This document shows, piece after piece, positions 16,859-25,673 of a stretch of 36,001 nt of DNA (the first letter of the stretch is position 1; the number at the start of each line of letters is the position of its first letter). Origin of the DNA: JBKQHQ01 sp052148715. GTDB taxonomy: Bacteria > Pseudomonadota > Alphaproteobacteria > Rhizobiales > Xanthobacteraceae. Both the position numbers and the translations under genes were made by a program. The notes beneath the pieces are model-generated. The model did no database searches, was not told the DNA's origin, and saw only the letters and a list, made by a program, of their open reading frames with translations. The stretch is taken from the NCBI GenBank assembly GCA_052148715.1, contig JBKQHQ010000099.1, positions 1 through 36,001 on the forward strand. Reading direction: 5' to 3'.

Positions 16859-18031
16859 ATGTGGACAGACGCCAAACCTCTGCTGACCCCTTCGGCGCGC
16901 AGCGAAGTGCCGCCGTTCATGGTGATGGACGTGATGGCGGCGGCGGCGCGGATCGAGGCGGGCGGCGGGCGCGTCATCCATATGGAGGTTGGCCAGCCGG
17001 CAGCGTCGGCGCCAGCGACAGCCATCGCGGCCGCGCGGGCGGCGCTGACCACGGCGCAACTCGGCTATACGGAGGCGCTCGGCATCCCGATGCTGCGAGC
17101 TCGCATCGCCGAGCACTACCACGCCACATATCAGCTGCCGATCGATCCGGGTCGGGTCGTGGTGACGACCGGCTCGTCCGCGGGATTCATGCTCGCCTTC
17201 TTGGCCCTCTTCGAGCCCGGCGATCGGGTCGCGATCGCCAACCCCGGCTATCCGCCATACCGGCACATTCTCACGGCGCTCGGCTGCGAGCCGGTGCTAA
17301 TCGAGACATCGGCCGCGACCCGCTTCGAGATCACCGGACCGTTACTCATCGATGCTCACCGGCGCCGCCGGCTCAACGGAGTGCTCGTCGCAAGCCCTGC
17401 CAATCCAACCGGCACCATGATCACCGCGGACGCGCTATCCGAGCTCATGCAAACCGCGCAAGCGGAGGGCATCCGCTTCATATCCGATGAGATTTATCAC
17501 GGTCTTGACTACGCGTTTGCGGCCGAAACGGCGGCGCGCTTCTCCGATCAGGCCGTGATCATCAATTCGTTCTCGAAATATTTCTGCATGACCGGTTGGC
17601 GCATCGGTTGGATGGTGTTGCCGGAGCAAATGGTGCGCCCGATCGAGCGGCTGCAGCAGAATCTCGCCATTTCCGTGCCGACCCTGTCCCAGATCGCCGC
17701 GACTGCAGCCTTCGACGGCCGCGCCGAGATGGAAGCTGTGAAACACGGCTACCAAAGCAATCGTCAGCTCCTGCTCGAGGGACTGCCGCGGGCGGGCCTT
17801 GCGGCATTCTTGCCGGCGGACGGGGCGTTTTACCTTTACGCCGACGTGTCGCGCTTCTCGCGCGACAGTTTCACTTTCGCCAAGGAAATGTTGGAGCAGG
17901 CCGGCGTGGCGGCGACGCCAGGCATCGATTTTGATCCGATTCATGGCGCTGAATTCTTGCGCTTCTGCTACGCCGGCTCGACCGCGGATATGCTCGAGGC
18001 CGTCGAACGCATCACAGCGTGGTTGGCGTGA
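16859..18031 (+). CDS. Class I/II PLP-dependent aminotransferase
   Basis: A 390-residue fold-type I aminotransferase. Signatures: HMEVGQPAASAPA near residue 40, YTEALGIPMLRARIAEHY, the phosphate-binding TTGSSAGFMLAF, PGYPPYR, ASPANPTGTMI, ISDEIYHGLDY, and the PLP lysine K240 in NSFSKYFCMTGWRIGW, then a C-terminal FLRFCYAGS with the substrate-carboxylate Arg. The close similarity is to aspartate/alanine-type aminotransferases, but substrate choice cannot be read from the sequence. I chose ATG 16859 (MWTDAKPLL); the frame opens 25 codons earlier in Arg/Gly-rich sequence that is not family-like, and the ribosome site is weak. It is divergent from the M48/DsbA operon and alone on its strand apart from the DUF1275 relic after it. 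Confidence 0.93.
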   Translation: MWTDAKPLLTPSARSEVPPFMVMDVMAAAARIEAGGGRVIHMEVGQPAASAPATAIAAARAALTTAQLGYTEALGIPMLRARIAEHYHATYQLPIDPGRVVVTTGSSAGFMLAFLALFEPGDRVAIANPGYPPYRHILTALGCEPVLIETSAATRFEITGPLLIDAHRRRRLNGVLVASPANPTGTMITADALSELMQTAQAEGIRFISDEIYHGLDYAFAAETAARFSDQAVIINSFSKYFCMTGWRIGWMVLPEQMVRPIERLQQNLAISVPTLSQIAATAAFDGRAEMEAVKHGYQSNRQLLLEGLPRAGLAAFLPADGAFYLYADVSRFSRDSFTFAKEMLEQAGVAATPGIDFDPIHGAEFLRFCYAGSTADMLEAVERITAWLA

Positions 18032-18082
18032 CACGGTCGATCGTATGACCGAAGCTCATCAGCCCGCATCATCCATTGGAGT

Positions 18083-18547
18083 GTGGTCGTTGAATGCGTT
18101 CTGTTGATCGGATTTTTGGTGACAGGCTTGGCCGGCGCACCGATGCGGGACGCCGACGCGCCCGCGGCCCTCCTAGCCTTGGCCTTCGGGATGGCCGCCA
18201 TGGGGGTGCAGAGCGCGATGGTACGGCTGCTCACGCGCGGGGTGCCGTCGACGAATGTCATGACCACGAACACCACTCAGCTCGCGATCGACGCGGCCGA
18301 ATGGCTGCTTAGCTGGATCAAGCTCCGCTTTGGGCGAAGCGATCGGGATTGTTATGCGCGCCACCAGCGCGCCGGAAATGGAATCTTGGTCTTGTTGCCG
18401 ATTGCGCTCGGATTCTTCATCGGCACCGGGGTGGGCGCGCTCGCTTATGCGACGGCGGGACTCTCATGCGTATGGTTGGCGATCACCTTGCTCGCCGGGC
18501 TTGCGCTTTGGGCAGCCCGGACGGGGCGCAACGGCGTCGCCATTTAA
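18083..18547 (+). pseudogene. DUF1275 (YoaK-type) membrane protein, N-terminally truncated
   Basis: The 154 codons from GTG 18083 encode the C-terminal part of a DUF1275 membrane protein: LLIGFLVTGLAGAP, then ALLALAFGMAAMGVQSAMVR, VPSTNVMTTNTTQLAIDAAE, and two final hydrophobic helices (VLLPIALGFFIGTGVGALAYA, LAITLLAGLALWAA). Full members are ~220-240 residues and begin with a helix pair around a 'GYVDTVGF' and 'TGN' region. None of that is present upstream: the frame is open back to the aminotransferase stop at 18029 but encodes unrelated residues, and a short ATG frame at 18045 (MTEAHQPASS, closing after 20 codons) may be a remnant. No ribosome site is visible. I infer a decayed gene that lost its N-terminal ~80 residues. 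Confidence 0.7.
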
Positions 18548-18623
18548 TTTAGCTGAGGTCGGCGGATCACACGTGGGTTGACGACCTTGAAGTTCGGCTT
18601 TCGCGCGGAACGCCATTCACGCG

Positions 18624-20684
18624 TCAGCGCAGAGCGGCGGCAATATTGCCGCCATCCACCGTTGTCACGTCACCGGTGGTCTTAAGCGCAAGCGCATGGT
18701 GCAGGAACGCTTGCGCCACATCATCGGCCGTGACCTCGCGGCCGAGCAGATTCCCGCTCATGTAGTCGTTTGCGCTGACGCCGCGCGCCCGCGCGCGCGA
18801 GGCAATCATTTCGTCGGTCAGGAGCCCGGAGCGGATGCGGTCGGCATTCACCGCATTGGCACGGATGCCGTCGGTGCCATAGTCGAGCGCGTATTGGCGC
18901 ATCAGCAGGAAGGTCGCCGCCTTCGGCAATCCGTAAGGGCCAAAATTTGGTCCCGGATTGACCGCTTGCTTCGAGACGTTGAACAGAAGGCAGCCACCGG
19001 TGCCCTGGGCCAGCATGATGCGTACGGCGTTTTGGGCAACGCGCTGGTGCCCGTAGAAATTCAGCTCAAAGCTTTGCCGAAGCACGGCCTCATCGACTTC
19101 GCCGATGCGGCCCTGCCACGCCGCGCCGGCGTTCGACACCACGATATCCACGCCACCGAAGGTCTCGACCACGCGGTCGAAGGCCGCGCGCACGGATTGC
19201 GCGTCGGTCACGTCACAGCGCAGCGGCAGCGCCGCGCCGCCGATCCTTCCCGCGCAGGCCGCGGCGCGATCCCCGTCAATATCGAGGAGCGCCACCTCGC
19301 TGCCTTGTGCCGCGAAAGCCTTGGCGGTCGCCGCACCGATCGCCCCGGCGGCGCCGGTGATCACCGCGATCTGCCCGGCAAGCGGCTTTTCGGGAGCCTG
19401 CCCGAGCTTCGCCTGTTCGAGCGACCAGTATTCCATGTCGAACATCTCGGCTTCGCCGATCGACTCGAAGCGCCCGATCGCCTCCGCGTCGGTGATGCCT
19501 TCGATCGCCGCTTCCGCGAGATCGGCGGCGACGCGCGCCTCCTTCTTCGATCGCCCGAGGCCCAGCAATCCGAGGCTCGGGACCAGAACGACCCGCGGTA
19601 GCGGATCGAGCATGGTCTTGCCGCCGCCACAGCGCGCGTTGTTCCGCGCGAAATAGGCGAGGTAATGCTCGGCAAAGGCCGCGGCAGACGCGCGCGCAGT
19701 GTTTCGGAACGCCGCCAGGTCATCGGCCTGCGGCGCCGCCGTCACCAGTGGCCAATTCTTGGTCCGGATCGTGTGGTCCGGTGTGACTGGGCCGGCTTGG
19801 CTGTAGCGGCCGAGCTCGGCGCCGTTGACGAAATTCAGAATGGCCGGATTGCAGCGGAAGTCGAGGATAAGGCGGCGGTAGGCCCCTTCGACACCGTCGT
19901 CCTTGAGACTGCAGGCACCGCGCAGAATCGGCGCGACCTCAGAGAGAGAAGCGGCACGCTGCGGCAATTGCGCAGTGATGAAAACGGCCTTGCGATTGCG
20001 CTGCAGCCGCTCTTCGCCGCGGCTGACCAGGTCGACCATCCGCTCATAGGCTTCGCGCGCAGTTTCGCCGAAGGTGAAGATGCCGTGCTTGATGAGGATC
20101 AGGCCTTCGACATTGGGCGCGGCCGCATAGATCTCAGCCGCCTTCTTAGCGAGCCCGAAGCCGGGCATGATGTAGGGCACAACTCCCGTGCGGCCGTCGT
20201 AGACCTCGGCACAGAGTTTTTCACCGTCCGGCTGGTCGACCAGGCTAAGCACCGCGGTCGCGTGCGTGTGATCGACGAACTTCGCCGGCACGAAGGCGTG
20301 CAGCAAAGTTTCGACCGACGGGGTCGGCGCCATCGGGTCGAGAAGATTGGCGCGTTGGATCCGCACCATGTCGGCGTCGGCCAGCGCATCGAGGGTACGT
20401 AGCTTGCGTAACGGCTCGAGCCGGACGGCGGGCAGGCCCGGCGGCTCGATGGTCGCCATGTCCCAACCCGATCCCTTGACGCACAGCACGCCAACTGCTT
20501 CGCCAAGGAGATCCCGCAGCCGCGTCTTGACCGATGTATTGCCGCCGCCGTGCAGCGCGAGCTTTCGCTCTTGCCCGAGCAGTCGCGTCGAGTAGACGCG
20601 CAAGGCAAGATCGCGCCCGATAGCTTGGTCGGCGTACCGCCCCACCATCGCTTCGGCGTCACGATCAGACCAATGGCTTTGCAA
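18624..20684 (-). CDS. Bifunctional class II aldolase / short-chain dehydrogenase
   Basis: A 686-residue fusion. Residues ~15-400 are a class II aldolase/adducin domain with HGGGNTSVKT, VDHTHATA and LILIKHGIFTFG supplying the metal-binding histidines. Residues ~430-686 are a short-chain dehydrogenase with the NAD motif TGAAGAIGAATAKAF, VVSNAGAA, Ser in LLFNVSKQ and the Y584-G-L-P-K588 catalytic pair, closing with DGGNIAAALR. Such fusions are seen in rhizobial sugar catabolism (rhamnulose-phosphate aldolase/lactaldehyde dehydrogenase type), but the true substrate is unknown. I place the start at TTG 20684-20682, with AAAGG eight bases upstream inside the rne end; upstream residues in this frame only shadow rne. 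It begins 4 bases after the rne stop, so it depends on rne transcription. Confidence 0.9.
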   Translation of the reverse strand: MQSHWSDRDAEAMVGRYADQAIGRDLALRVYSTRLLGQERKLALHGGGNTSVKTRLRDLLGEAVGVLCVKGSGWDMATIEPPGLPAVRLEPLRKLRTLDALADADMVRIQRANLLDPMAPTPSVETLLHAFVPAKFVDHTHATAVLSLVDQPDGEKLCAEVYDGRTGVVPYIMPGFGLAKKAAEIYAAAPNVEGLILIKHGIFTFGETAREAYERMVDLVSRGEERLQRNRKAVFITAQLPQRAASLSEVAPILRGACSLKDDGVEGAYRRLILDFRCNPAILNFVNGAELGRYSQAGPVTPDHTIRTKNWPLVTAAPQADDLAAFRNTARASAAAFAEHYLAYFARNNARCGGGKTMLDPLPRVVLVPSLGLLGLGRSKKEARVAADLAEAAIEGITDAEAIGRFESIGEAEMFDMEYWSLEQAKLGQAPEKPLAGQIAVITGAAGAIGAATAKAFAAQGSEVALLDIDGDRAAACAGRIGGAALPLRCDVTDAQSVRAAFDRVVETFGGVDIVVSNAGAAWQGRIGEVDEAVLRQSFELNFYGHQRVAQNAVRIMLAQGTGGCLLFNVSKQAVNPGPNFGPYGLPKAATFLLMRQYALDYGTDGIRANAVNADRIRSGLLTDEMIASRARARGVSANDYMSGNLLGREVTADDVAQAFLHHALALKTTGDVTTVDGGNIAAALR

Positions 20685-20688
20685 TGCG

Positions 20689-23619
20689 CTAGCCTTTGTC
20701 GCCCAGGAGCCGGCGCGCCCACCAGCCGGTGCGCCGGGGCTTGGCGTCGCCGCTCTCCTCTCGGCCGATGATGACGGGAGCAGGCGGCTCCGCGGGATGT
20801 TGCGGCTGATCAGGCGGTTGCACAGGGCCATTAGCCAAGGTCGGCGCGGGTTCGCGCACGGTCGATCCGCGTCGTGGGGCCTCCGTTGATGCCGGCGGAG
20901 CTTCTTCGGCATGCGAGCTTGATGCGGCAGCCCCGTGCTGCGGTAGCGCGGCCTCGATCAATCGCTCGGCGTTCGGGTAAGGGCTGTGCGGGTGAGCTGG
21001 CGCCGACGGTCCTTCCGAGGCTGCCGACGGGAATGTCGGTTCGGCTGCTTCGGCCGGAACGGCCGAAGCAAAGTCGCGCTCGCCCCAGGGCTCGTGGCTC
21101 TGCGCCGGCGCGCCTTCCTCGTGGCCGGGGCGGTTGCGGCGACCACCCCGCCGGCCTCGCCGCCGTCGGCGCCGTTCGCCGTTGTTGGCGCGCGCCTCCT
21201 CGCTTGCCTCGGCCGCGCCGGCGGGCTCGTGCTCCGTGGCCGTCTCCTGGTCGCCCTCTACGGCGCCAAGCTCGAAATTGTCGGCTTGTGAAGCGCCATG
21301 CTCGACGACGGTCTCCTGAGTGAACGCGCCGGGCTCTCGCCCTTCACCGCCGCGCCGTCCGCGCCGGCGCCGCCGGCGGCGCCGCCGGCTCGGGTCGCCA
21401 CTCTCCTCGTGCTCCCCGTCCGGCGATGATTCACCATTGGCTTCCTCGCCTTCGCCGGCCTCGACCAGTTCTTCGCCTTCTTCCGTCTCTTCTTCTTCCT
21501 CTTCATCCACTTCGCTGATCGGAACGATGCTGTCCGGCTGGATCGCCAGCGCCCGTGCCTCCTCCGGCGAATGCACTTGCTCGCCCTTTTCGATCACGAA
21601 GGACTGGGCACCGCCGATGCTCTCGTCGGCAGTGATCGACAGCGTCACACGGAACCGCTCTTCGAGTTCGCGCAGATGCGCGCGTTTTTGGTTGAGCACA
21701 TAGAGAGCGACCTCCGCACGGGTGCGCGTTATGAGGTTGTGGGTGGCGCCCTTGATCAGCATATCCTCGATCGAGCGCAAGAGCTGCAGTGCGACCGAGG
21801 ATACCGAGCGCACGTGACCCGTGCCGCCGCAGTGCGGGCATTTCTCGGTCGAGCTTTCCAGCACGCCGGTGCGAATGCGCTGGCGCGACATCTCTAACAA
21901 GCCGAAATGCGAGATGCGGCCCACCTGAATGCGCGCCCGGTCGTGCTTGAGACATTCCTTGAGGCGACGTTCGACGGAGCGGTTGTTGCGCTTCTCGTCC
22001 ATGTCGATGAAGTCGATGACGATGAGGCCGGCGAGATCACGCAGGCGCAATTGGCGGGCAACCTCCTCTGCCGCCTCCATATTGGTCTTCAGCGCGGTAT
22101 CTTCGATATGGTGTTCGCGCGTGGCGCGGCCTGAATTGACGTCGATTGCGACCAGCGCCTCGGCCTGATTGAGCACGATGTAGCCGCCCGATCGCAGCTG
22201 AACCACCGGCGAGAACATCGCGTCGAGCTGACTCTCGATGCCATAGCGGGCGAGAAGCGGCTGGGTGTCCTTGTAGGGCTTCACGTTTTTAGCATGGCTC
22301 GGCATGAGCATGCGCATGAAGTCCTTGGCGTCCCGGTAGGCGTCGTCGCCGGCGACGATGACCTCGTCGATGTCCTTGTTGTAGAGGTCGCGAATCGAGC
22401 GTTTGACCAGCGATCCTTCCTCGTAAACGAGCTTGGGCGCAGTCGATTTCAGCGTCAGGTCACGCACCGTCTCCCAGAGTCGCAGCAGGTACTCGAAATC
22501 GCGCTTGATCTCGGTCTTGGTACGGTTTGCGCCGGCGGTGCGCAGGATCACGCCCATGCCCTCCGGCACCTCGAGCGCTTCCGCAGTCTCCTTGAGCCGC
22601 TTGCGGTCAAGCGCATTCGTGATCTTGCGGCTGATGCCGCCGCCGCGGGCGGTGTTCGGCATCAGCACCGAATAGCGCCCGGCAAGCGATAGATACGTGG
22701 TGAGGGCGGCACCCTTGGTCCCGCGCTCCTCCTTGACCACCTGCACCAGCATCACTTGCCGACGCTTGATCACCTCTTGGATCTTGTATTGGCGGCGCAA
22801 CCGCGGCATGCGCTCGGGCACCTCCTCCATGGCATCGGCACCGCCAACCGACTCGACCACTTCCTCTTCGTCGGCCGTCTCGTCGATGCCATTACCGTTG
22901 GTCGGTGCACCATCGCTGCCGAGCTCATGCTCCGGCTGCGTCTCGGTGAGAAAAGAAGTGGTATCGTCGTGCGTGCCGCCCGCTTCAGCGGCGTAGGCTA
23001 CCGCAGTCGACGTGTCCTCTCGGGGCAAAGTTTCGTCCGGCATGGGCTCTGCCGGAAAGGCCTCCGCCTCTGCGCTCGGCTCGGTGCTCTCCTGCGCAGC
23101 GAAGCCTTCGGCTGCCGACGGCAAGATCATCTCGTCCGGTACCAGCGTCTGCCCGGCGCTGTCGGTCTCGTTGGGTTCGCCTTCGCTCGCGGGCTCGGAG
23201 AACTCCCCGTTGGCGTGCCCGGCCTCTAACGGCTGGCTGCGCACCGCCTCGCGCGAACGTCCGGCGTTGCGCGAACGGTGTCCATGCCTTCCCCGCGCCC
23301 GGTTGTCCGCTTCATCCTCCTCGGCTCGATGGGCGCGCTCCTCCTCATCGATCAGGGCTTGCCGGTCGGCGACCGGGATTTGGTAATAGTCCGGGTGGAT
23401 TTCGCTGAAGGCGAGGAAGCCGTGGCGGTTGCCGCCGTAATCGACGAAGGCCGCCTGTAGCGACGGCTCAACGCGTGTCACCTTTGCGAGGTAGATGTTT
23501 CCGCGCAGCTGCTTGCGGTCAGCCGATTCGAAGTCGAATTCCTCGACGCGGTTGCCGCGGACGACCACGACTCGGGTCTCCTCGGGATGCGTGGCGTCGA
23601 TAAGCATTTTGTTGGCCAT
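20689..23619 (-). CDS. rne: Ribonuclease E
   Basis: A 976-residue endoribonuclease, the core of RNA degradosomes and needed for rRNA, tRNA and mRNA processing. An N-terminal S1 domain (NIYLAKVTRVEPSLQAAFVDYG) is interrupted at ~92-270 by an acidic, low-complexity insertion, then resumes with the 5' sensor region and DNase I-like catalytic part carrying D493 (VAIDVNSGRA) and the DFIDMD acids near 536-541. The zinc-link cysteines are C594 and C597 in CPHCGGTGH. The tail (~725-976) is low-complexity with an acidic block and two Arg-rich, RNA-binding-like blocks, ending GWWARRLLGDKG, a C-terminus I recognise from alphaproteobacterial RNase E. Start ATG 23619 has a GAGA site. The divergent amidase is 625 bases away, allowing a long leader. 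Confidence 0.97.
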   Translation of the reverse strand: MANKMLIDATHPEETRVVVVRGNRVEEFDFESADRKQLRGNIYLAKVTRVEPSLQAAFVDYGGNRHGFLAFSEIHPDYYQIPVADRQALIDEEERAHRAEEDEADNRARGRHGHRSRNAGRSREAVRSQPLEAGHANGEFSEPASEGEPNETDSAGQTLVPDEMILPSAAEGFAAQESTEPSAEAEAFPAEPMPDETLPREDTSTAVAYAAEAGGTHDDTTSFLTETQPEHELGSDGAPTNGNGIDETADEEEVVESVGGADAMEEVPERMPRLRRQYKIQEVIKRRQVMLVQVVKEERGTKGAALTTYLSLAGRYSVLMPNTARGGGISRKITNALDRKRLKETAEALEVPEGMGVILRTAGANRTKTEIKRDFEYLLRLWETVRDLTLKSTAPKLVYEEGSLVKRSIRDLYNKDIDEVIVAGDDAYRDAKDFMRMLMPSHAKNVKPYKDTQPLLARYGIESQLDAMFSPVVQLRSGGYIVLNQAEALVAIDVNSGRATREHHIEDTALKTNMEAAEEVARQLRLRDLAGLIVIDFIDMDEKRNNRSVERRLKECLKHDRARIQVGRISHFGLLEMSRQRIRTGVLESSTEKCPHCGGTGHVRSVSSVALQLLRSIEDMLIKGATHNLITRTRAEVALYVLNQKRAHLRELEERFRVTLSITADESIGGAQSFVIEKGEQVHSPEEARALAIQPDSIVPISEVDEEEEEETEEGEELVEAGEGEEANGESSPDGEHEESGDPSRRRRRRRRRGRRGGEGREPGAFTQETVVEHGASQADNFELGAVEGDQETATEHEPAGAAEASEEARANNGERRRRRRGRRGGRRNRPGHEEGAPAQSHEPWGERDFASAVPAEAAEPTFPSAASEGPSAPAHPHSPYPNAERLIEAALPQHGAAASSSHAEEAPPASTEAPRRGSTVREPAPTLANGPVQPPDQPQHPAEPPAPVIIGREESGDAKPRRTGWWARRLLGDKG

Positions 23620-24244
23620 ATTGGATCTCTATGCGGGCCGGCTCGCGTCCCCGGTAAGCGCGGTAAGAACGGCTTCGGGTGGCGCAGAGCGCGCGCGGCC
23701 TGATCGGTTGATAGAAGCGGTCGGCGTCGGACGCACGCGACGAATTTGCATCCGTCAGCAGAGCACGCCGGACTGCTGCTATCTTGGTGCAGCAATGCCG
23801 CGAGCCTAGCTTTTGGGATGCCGTCCGCATGACCTCCGACCGTAACGGGGCGGCAACGCCGGGGCGTCACCGCATGTTCTTCTTGCTTACGGCCTGCCGG
23901 CAGGGATTCTCCTGCAGGTGCGCGAAGCTCCGCCGCGCGCGGTCCGGTTGTCCTAGTACCAGGGGGGCCACTTGTTGTCACCGCCGCCTGGCGCGGGTAT
24001 TCCGATGCCCGATGTCTCGCCTCGGTGTTAACCAGAAGCCATTTTCGGGCTTGCCGGAAGGCGCGAATTCAGCACAACCGGATTATATAAACCGTCAGCG
24101 CATCTTTCTTACGGCGCTCCCGGACCCTTGGCAAGGACCGTCGCCGTCGGGCCACACCTTACGGGTGATTCACCCCGGTACGCCTAAGATGCCGTTAACG
24201 CTGCCCTCCTAATGCGGTAAGGTGGCGCCAGGGGGGTGGATTCT
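23620..24244. other. Divergent rne/amidase intergenic region
   Basis: 625 bases without a credible gene; frames open here yield Arg/Cys-rich shadow sequence. It should hold both divergent promoters. The only near-perfect -10-like hexamer I see is TATAAT on the minus strand at 24082-24087, which would give rne a leader of roughly 450 bases. Near the amidase are short hairpins: CCTTG-G-CAAGG (24126-24136) and GGGTG-ATT-CACCC (24163-24175). No tRNA, riboswitch family or CRISPR repeat was recognised. Confidence 0.6.
24082..24087 (-). promoter_or_regulatory. rne: Candidate -10 element for rne
   Basis: TATAAT, a perfect sigma-70 type -10, lies inside the most A/T-rich part of the divergent gap. 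The hexamer 17 bases upstream on that strand is AAGAAA, not a recognisable -35, so the element is only a candidate. If used, the rne message begins with a leader of about 450 bases, in line with the long, self-regulating rne leader known in E. coli. Confidence 0.25.
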
Positions 24245-25501
24245 GTGCTCATTAGCGTGAAGCCCTTGAGGTTCTTGGTCGCCGGCGGGGCACTCCTCGC
24301 GGGCCTCGGTGCATTATGCGCCGCAGCTTACCCTACCTCGGCTAGCGAGGGGTATCCCGTTGCGACAAACGCCCGCGTTGGCGGTGACGATACGCAAACC
24401 CGCTTCGTCGTCGATCTCAGCCGCAAGATCGATCTGCGCGTCTTCACGCTGGCAGACCCGTTGCGGGTGATTCTCGACCTGCCGCAGGTCTCGTTTCAGC
24501 TTCCGCCAAAGACCGGCGAGGCGGGCAGGGGCTTGGTGAAGGCGTTCCGCTACGGTCTCGTCATGCAAGGCGGCTCACGCATCGTTCTTGACCTCGCGCA
24601 TCCGGCTCGCATCGACAGGGCCTTCGTGCTCGATCCGGTCGAGGGCCAACCGGCTCGCATCGTGCTGGAATTGTCGGCTACCGATCGCGAGAGTTTCTTG
24701 CGTGGGCTTGCACTCAATAAGGGCGCCGAGCCGTCCGAGCCGCGTGCTCCCCTGCGCAATGCCGCGCACGGCTCCAGTGCCGACTCCCGGCCACTCATCG
24801 TCATCGATCCGGGTCACGGCGGTATTGATAACGGCACGCACGCCTCGAGCGGCGAAGCTGAGAAGACAATCGTGCTCGAGTTTGCGATGCTCCTGCGGGA
24901 TAATCTCGAAAGGACCGGCAAGTTTCGAACGGTGATGACGCGGACCGACGATCGTTATGTGCCACTGGCCGACCGCGTGAGGCTGGCGCGTGCGCAACAC
25001 GCTGCCCTGTTCATTTCAATTCACGCTGACGCGCTCGCGGCCAGCGAGGGCGATGCGCAAGGCGCGAGCGTCTACACTTTGTCTGATACGGCCTCGGACG
25101 CCGAGGCGGCGCGGCTGGCTGACGTCGAGAACAAGGCCGACGTGATCGCGGGGGTCGATCTGACCGCCGAGCCGGACGATGTTGCCGATATCCTCATCGA
25201 TCTGGCGCAACGGGAGACCAAGAGCTTTTCCGCCCAATTCGCCCGGATTCTCGTGGCCGAGCTCAAGAGTGCCGCGCGGCTGCATAAGAATCCTTTGAAA
25301 TCTGCGGGATTCAAGGTGCTTAAGTCTCCGGATGTGCCCTCGGTCCTGGTCGAGCTCGGCTATGTGTCAAACCGGCAGGATCTCAAGCTCATGAGCTCCG
25401 ACGCCTGGCGCGTCCGTACGGTCAGCGCCATGGTCCAGGCCGTCGATACCTTCTTCGCTAAGCAGTATGCGGGTGCCGGATTGAACGGCGGTCCCAATTG
25501 A
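24245..25501 (+). CDS. Periplasmic N-acetylmuramoyl-L-alanine amidase (AmiC-like)
   Basis: A 418-residue amidase that cuts the bond between muramic acid and the stem peptide, needed for daughter-cell separation. An N-terminal signal peptide (FLVAGGALLAGLGALCAAA) leads to an AMIN domain (~40-145, RFVVDLSRKIDLRVFTL ... GSRIVLDLAHPARI), which targets such enzymes to the septum, and the Amidase_3 domain (~180-405) with zinc ligands H191 in IDPGHGGIDNG and H260 in FISIHADA, plus the glutamate in VLVELGYVSN. I chose GTG 24245 because GGGGGG ends eight bases upstream; a GTG three codons earlier touches that site. Next downstream, on the same strand, is the PBP1A gene, an arrangement conserved in this order. 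A helix inserted before the catalytic glutamate may be autoinhibitory, as in AmiB/AmiC. Confidence 0.95.
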   Translation: MLISVKPLRFLVAGGALLAGLGALCAAAYPTSASEGYPVATNARVGGDDTQTRFVVDLSRKIDLRVFTLADPLRVILDLPQVSFQLPPKTGEAGRGLVKAFRYGLVMQGGSRIVLDLAHPARIDRAFVLDPVEGQPARIVLELSATDRESFLRGLALNKGAEPSEPRAPLRNAAHGSSADSRPLIVIDPGHGGIDNGTHASSGEAEKTIVLEFAMLLRDNLERTGKFRTVMTRTDDRYVPLADRVRLARAQHAALFISIHADALAASEGDAQGASVYTLSDTASDAEAARLADVENKADVIAGVDLTAEPDDVADILIDLAQRETKSFSAQFARILVAELKSAARLHKNPLKSAGFKVLKSPDVPSVLVELGYVSNRQDLKLMSSDAWRVRTVSAMVQAVDTFFAKQYAGAGLNGGPN

Positions 25502-25524
25502 GGCGCGGCAACGCCTTGGCCTCA
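25499..25524 (+). terminator. Hairpin at the amidase stop codon
   Basis: TGAGGC (25499-25504) pairs with GCCTCA (25519-25524), with an inner GCG/CGC stem closed by a GCAA tetraloop and a 4-base bulge. It overlaps the amidase stop codon and is followed by GTTTC rather than a T run. It may attenuate read-through into the PBP1A gene or just stabilise the mRNA; a strong intrinsic terminator is unlikely. Confidence 0.35.
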
Positions 25525-25673
25525 GTTTCAACATAAAACGGCGCGACGAACGAATTTCGCGGCCTCGAACATTGCGGGTAAAGCTATTGTCGGCGTAACT
25601 TAAGTGAGGTCGAGGGGGTGAAAGCGGCGGGGCCGTCTTCATCGACCGGTGGCCACGTGTGGGACCTCGGGCA

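Noticed and set aside
20689..20912. Extension of the aldolase/dehydrogenase frame into rne
   Set aside because: The extra ~76 residues are Arg/Ser/Pro-rich and mirror the rne coding strand; family similarity starts only at the TTG at 20684.
21336..21400. Short GC-rich repeats that could suggest a repeat array
   Set aside because: They are codons for the Arg-rich blocks of the RNase E tail, not a non-coding or CRISPR-type array.
23784..24212. Plus-strand frame of 142 codons in the rne/amidase gap
   Set aside because: Arg/Cys-rich composition, no ribosome site and no family resemblance; treated as non-coding.
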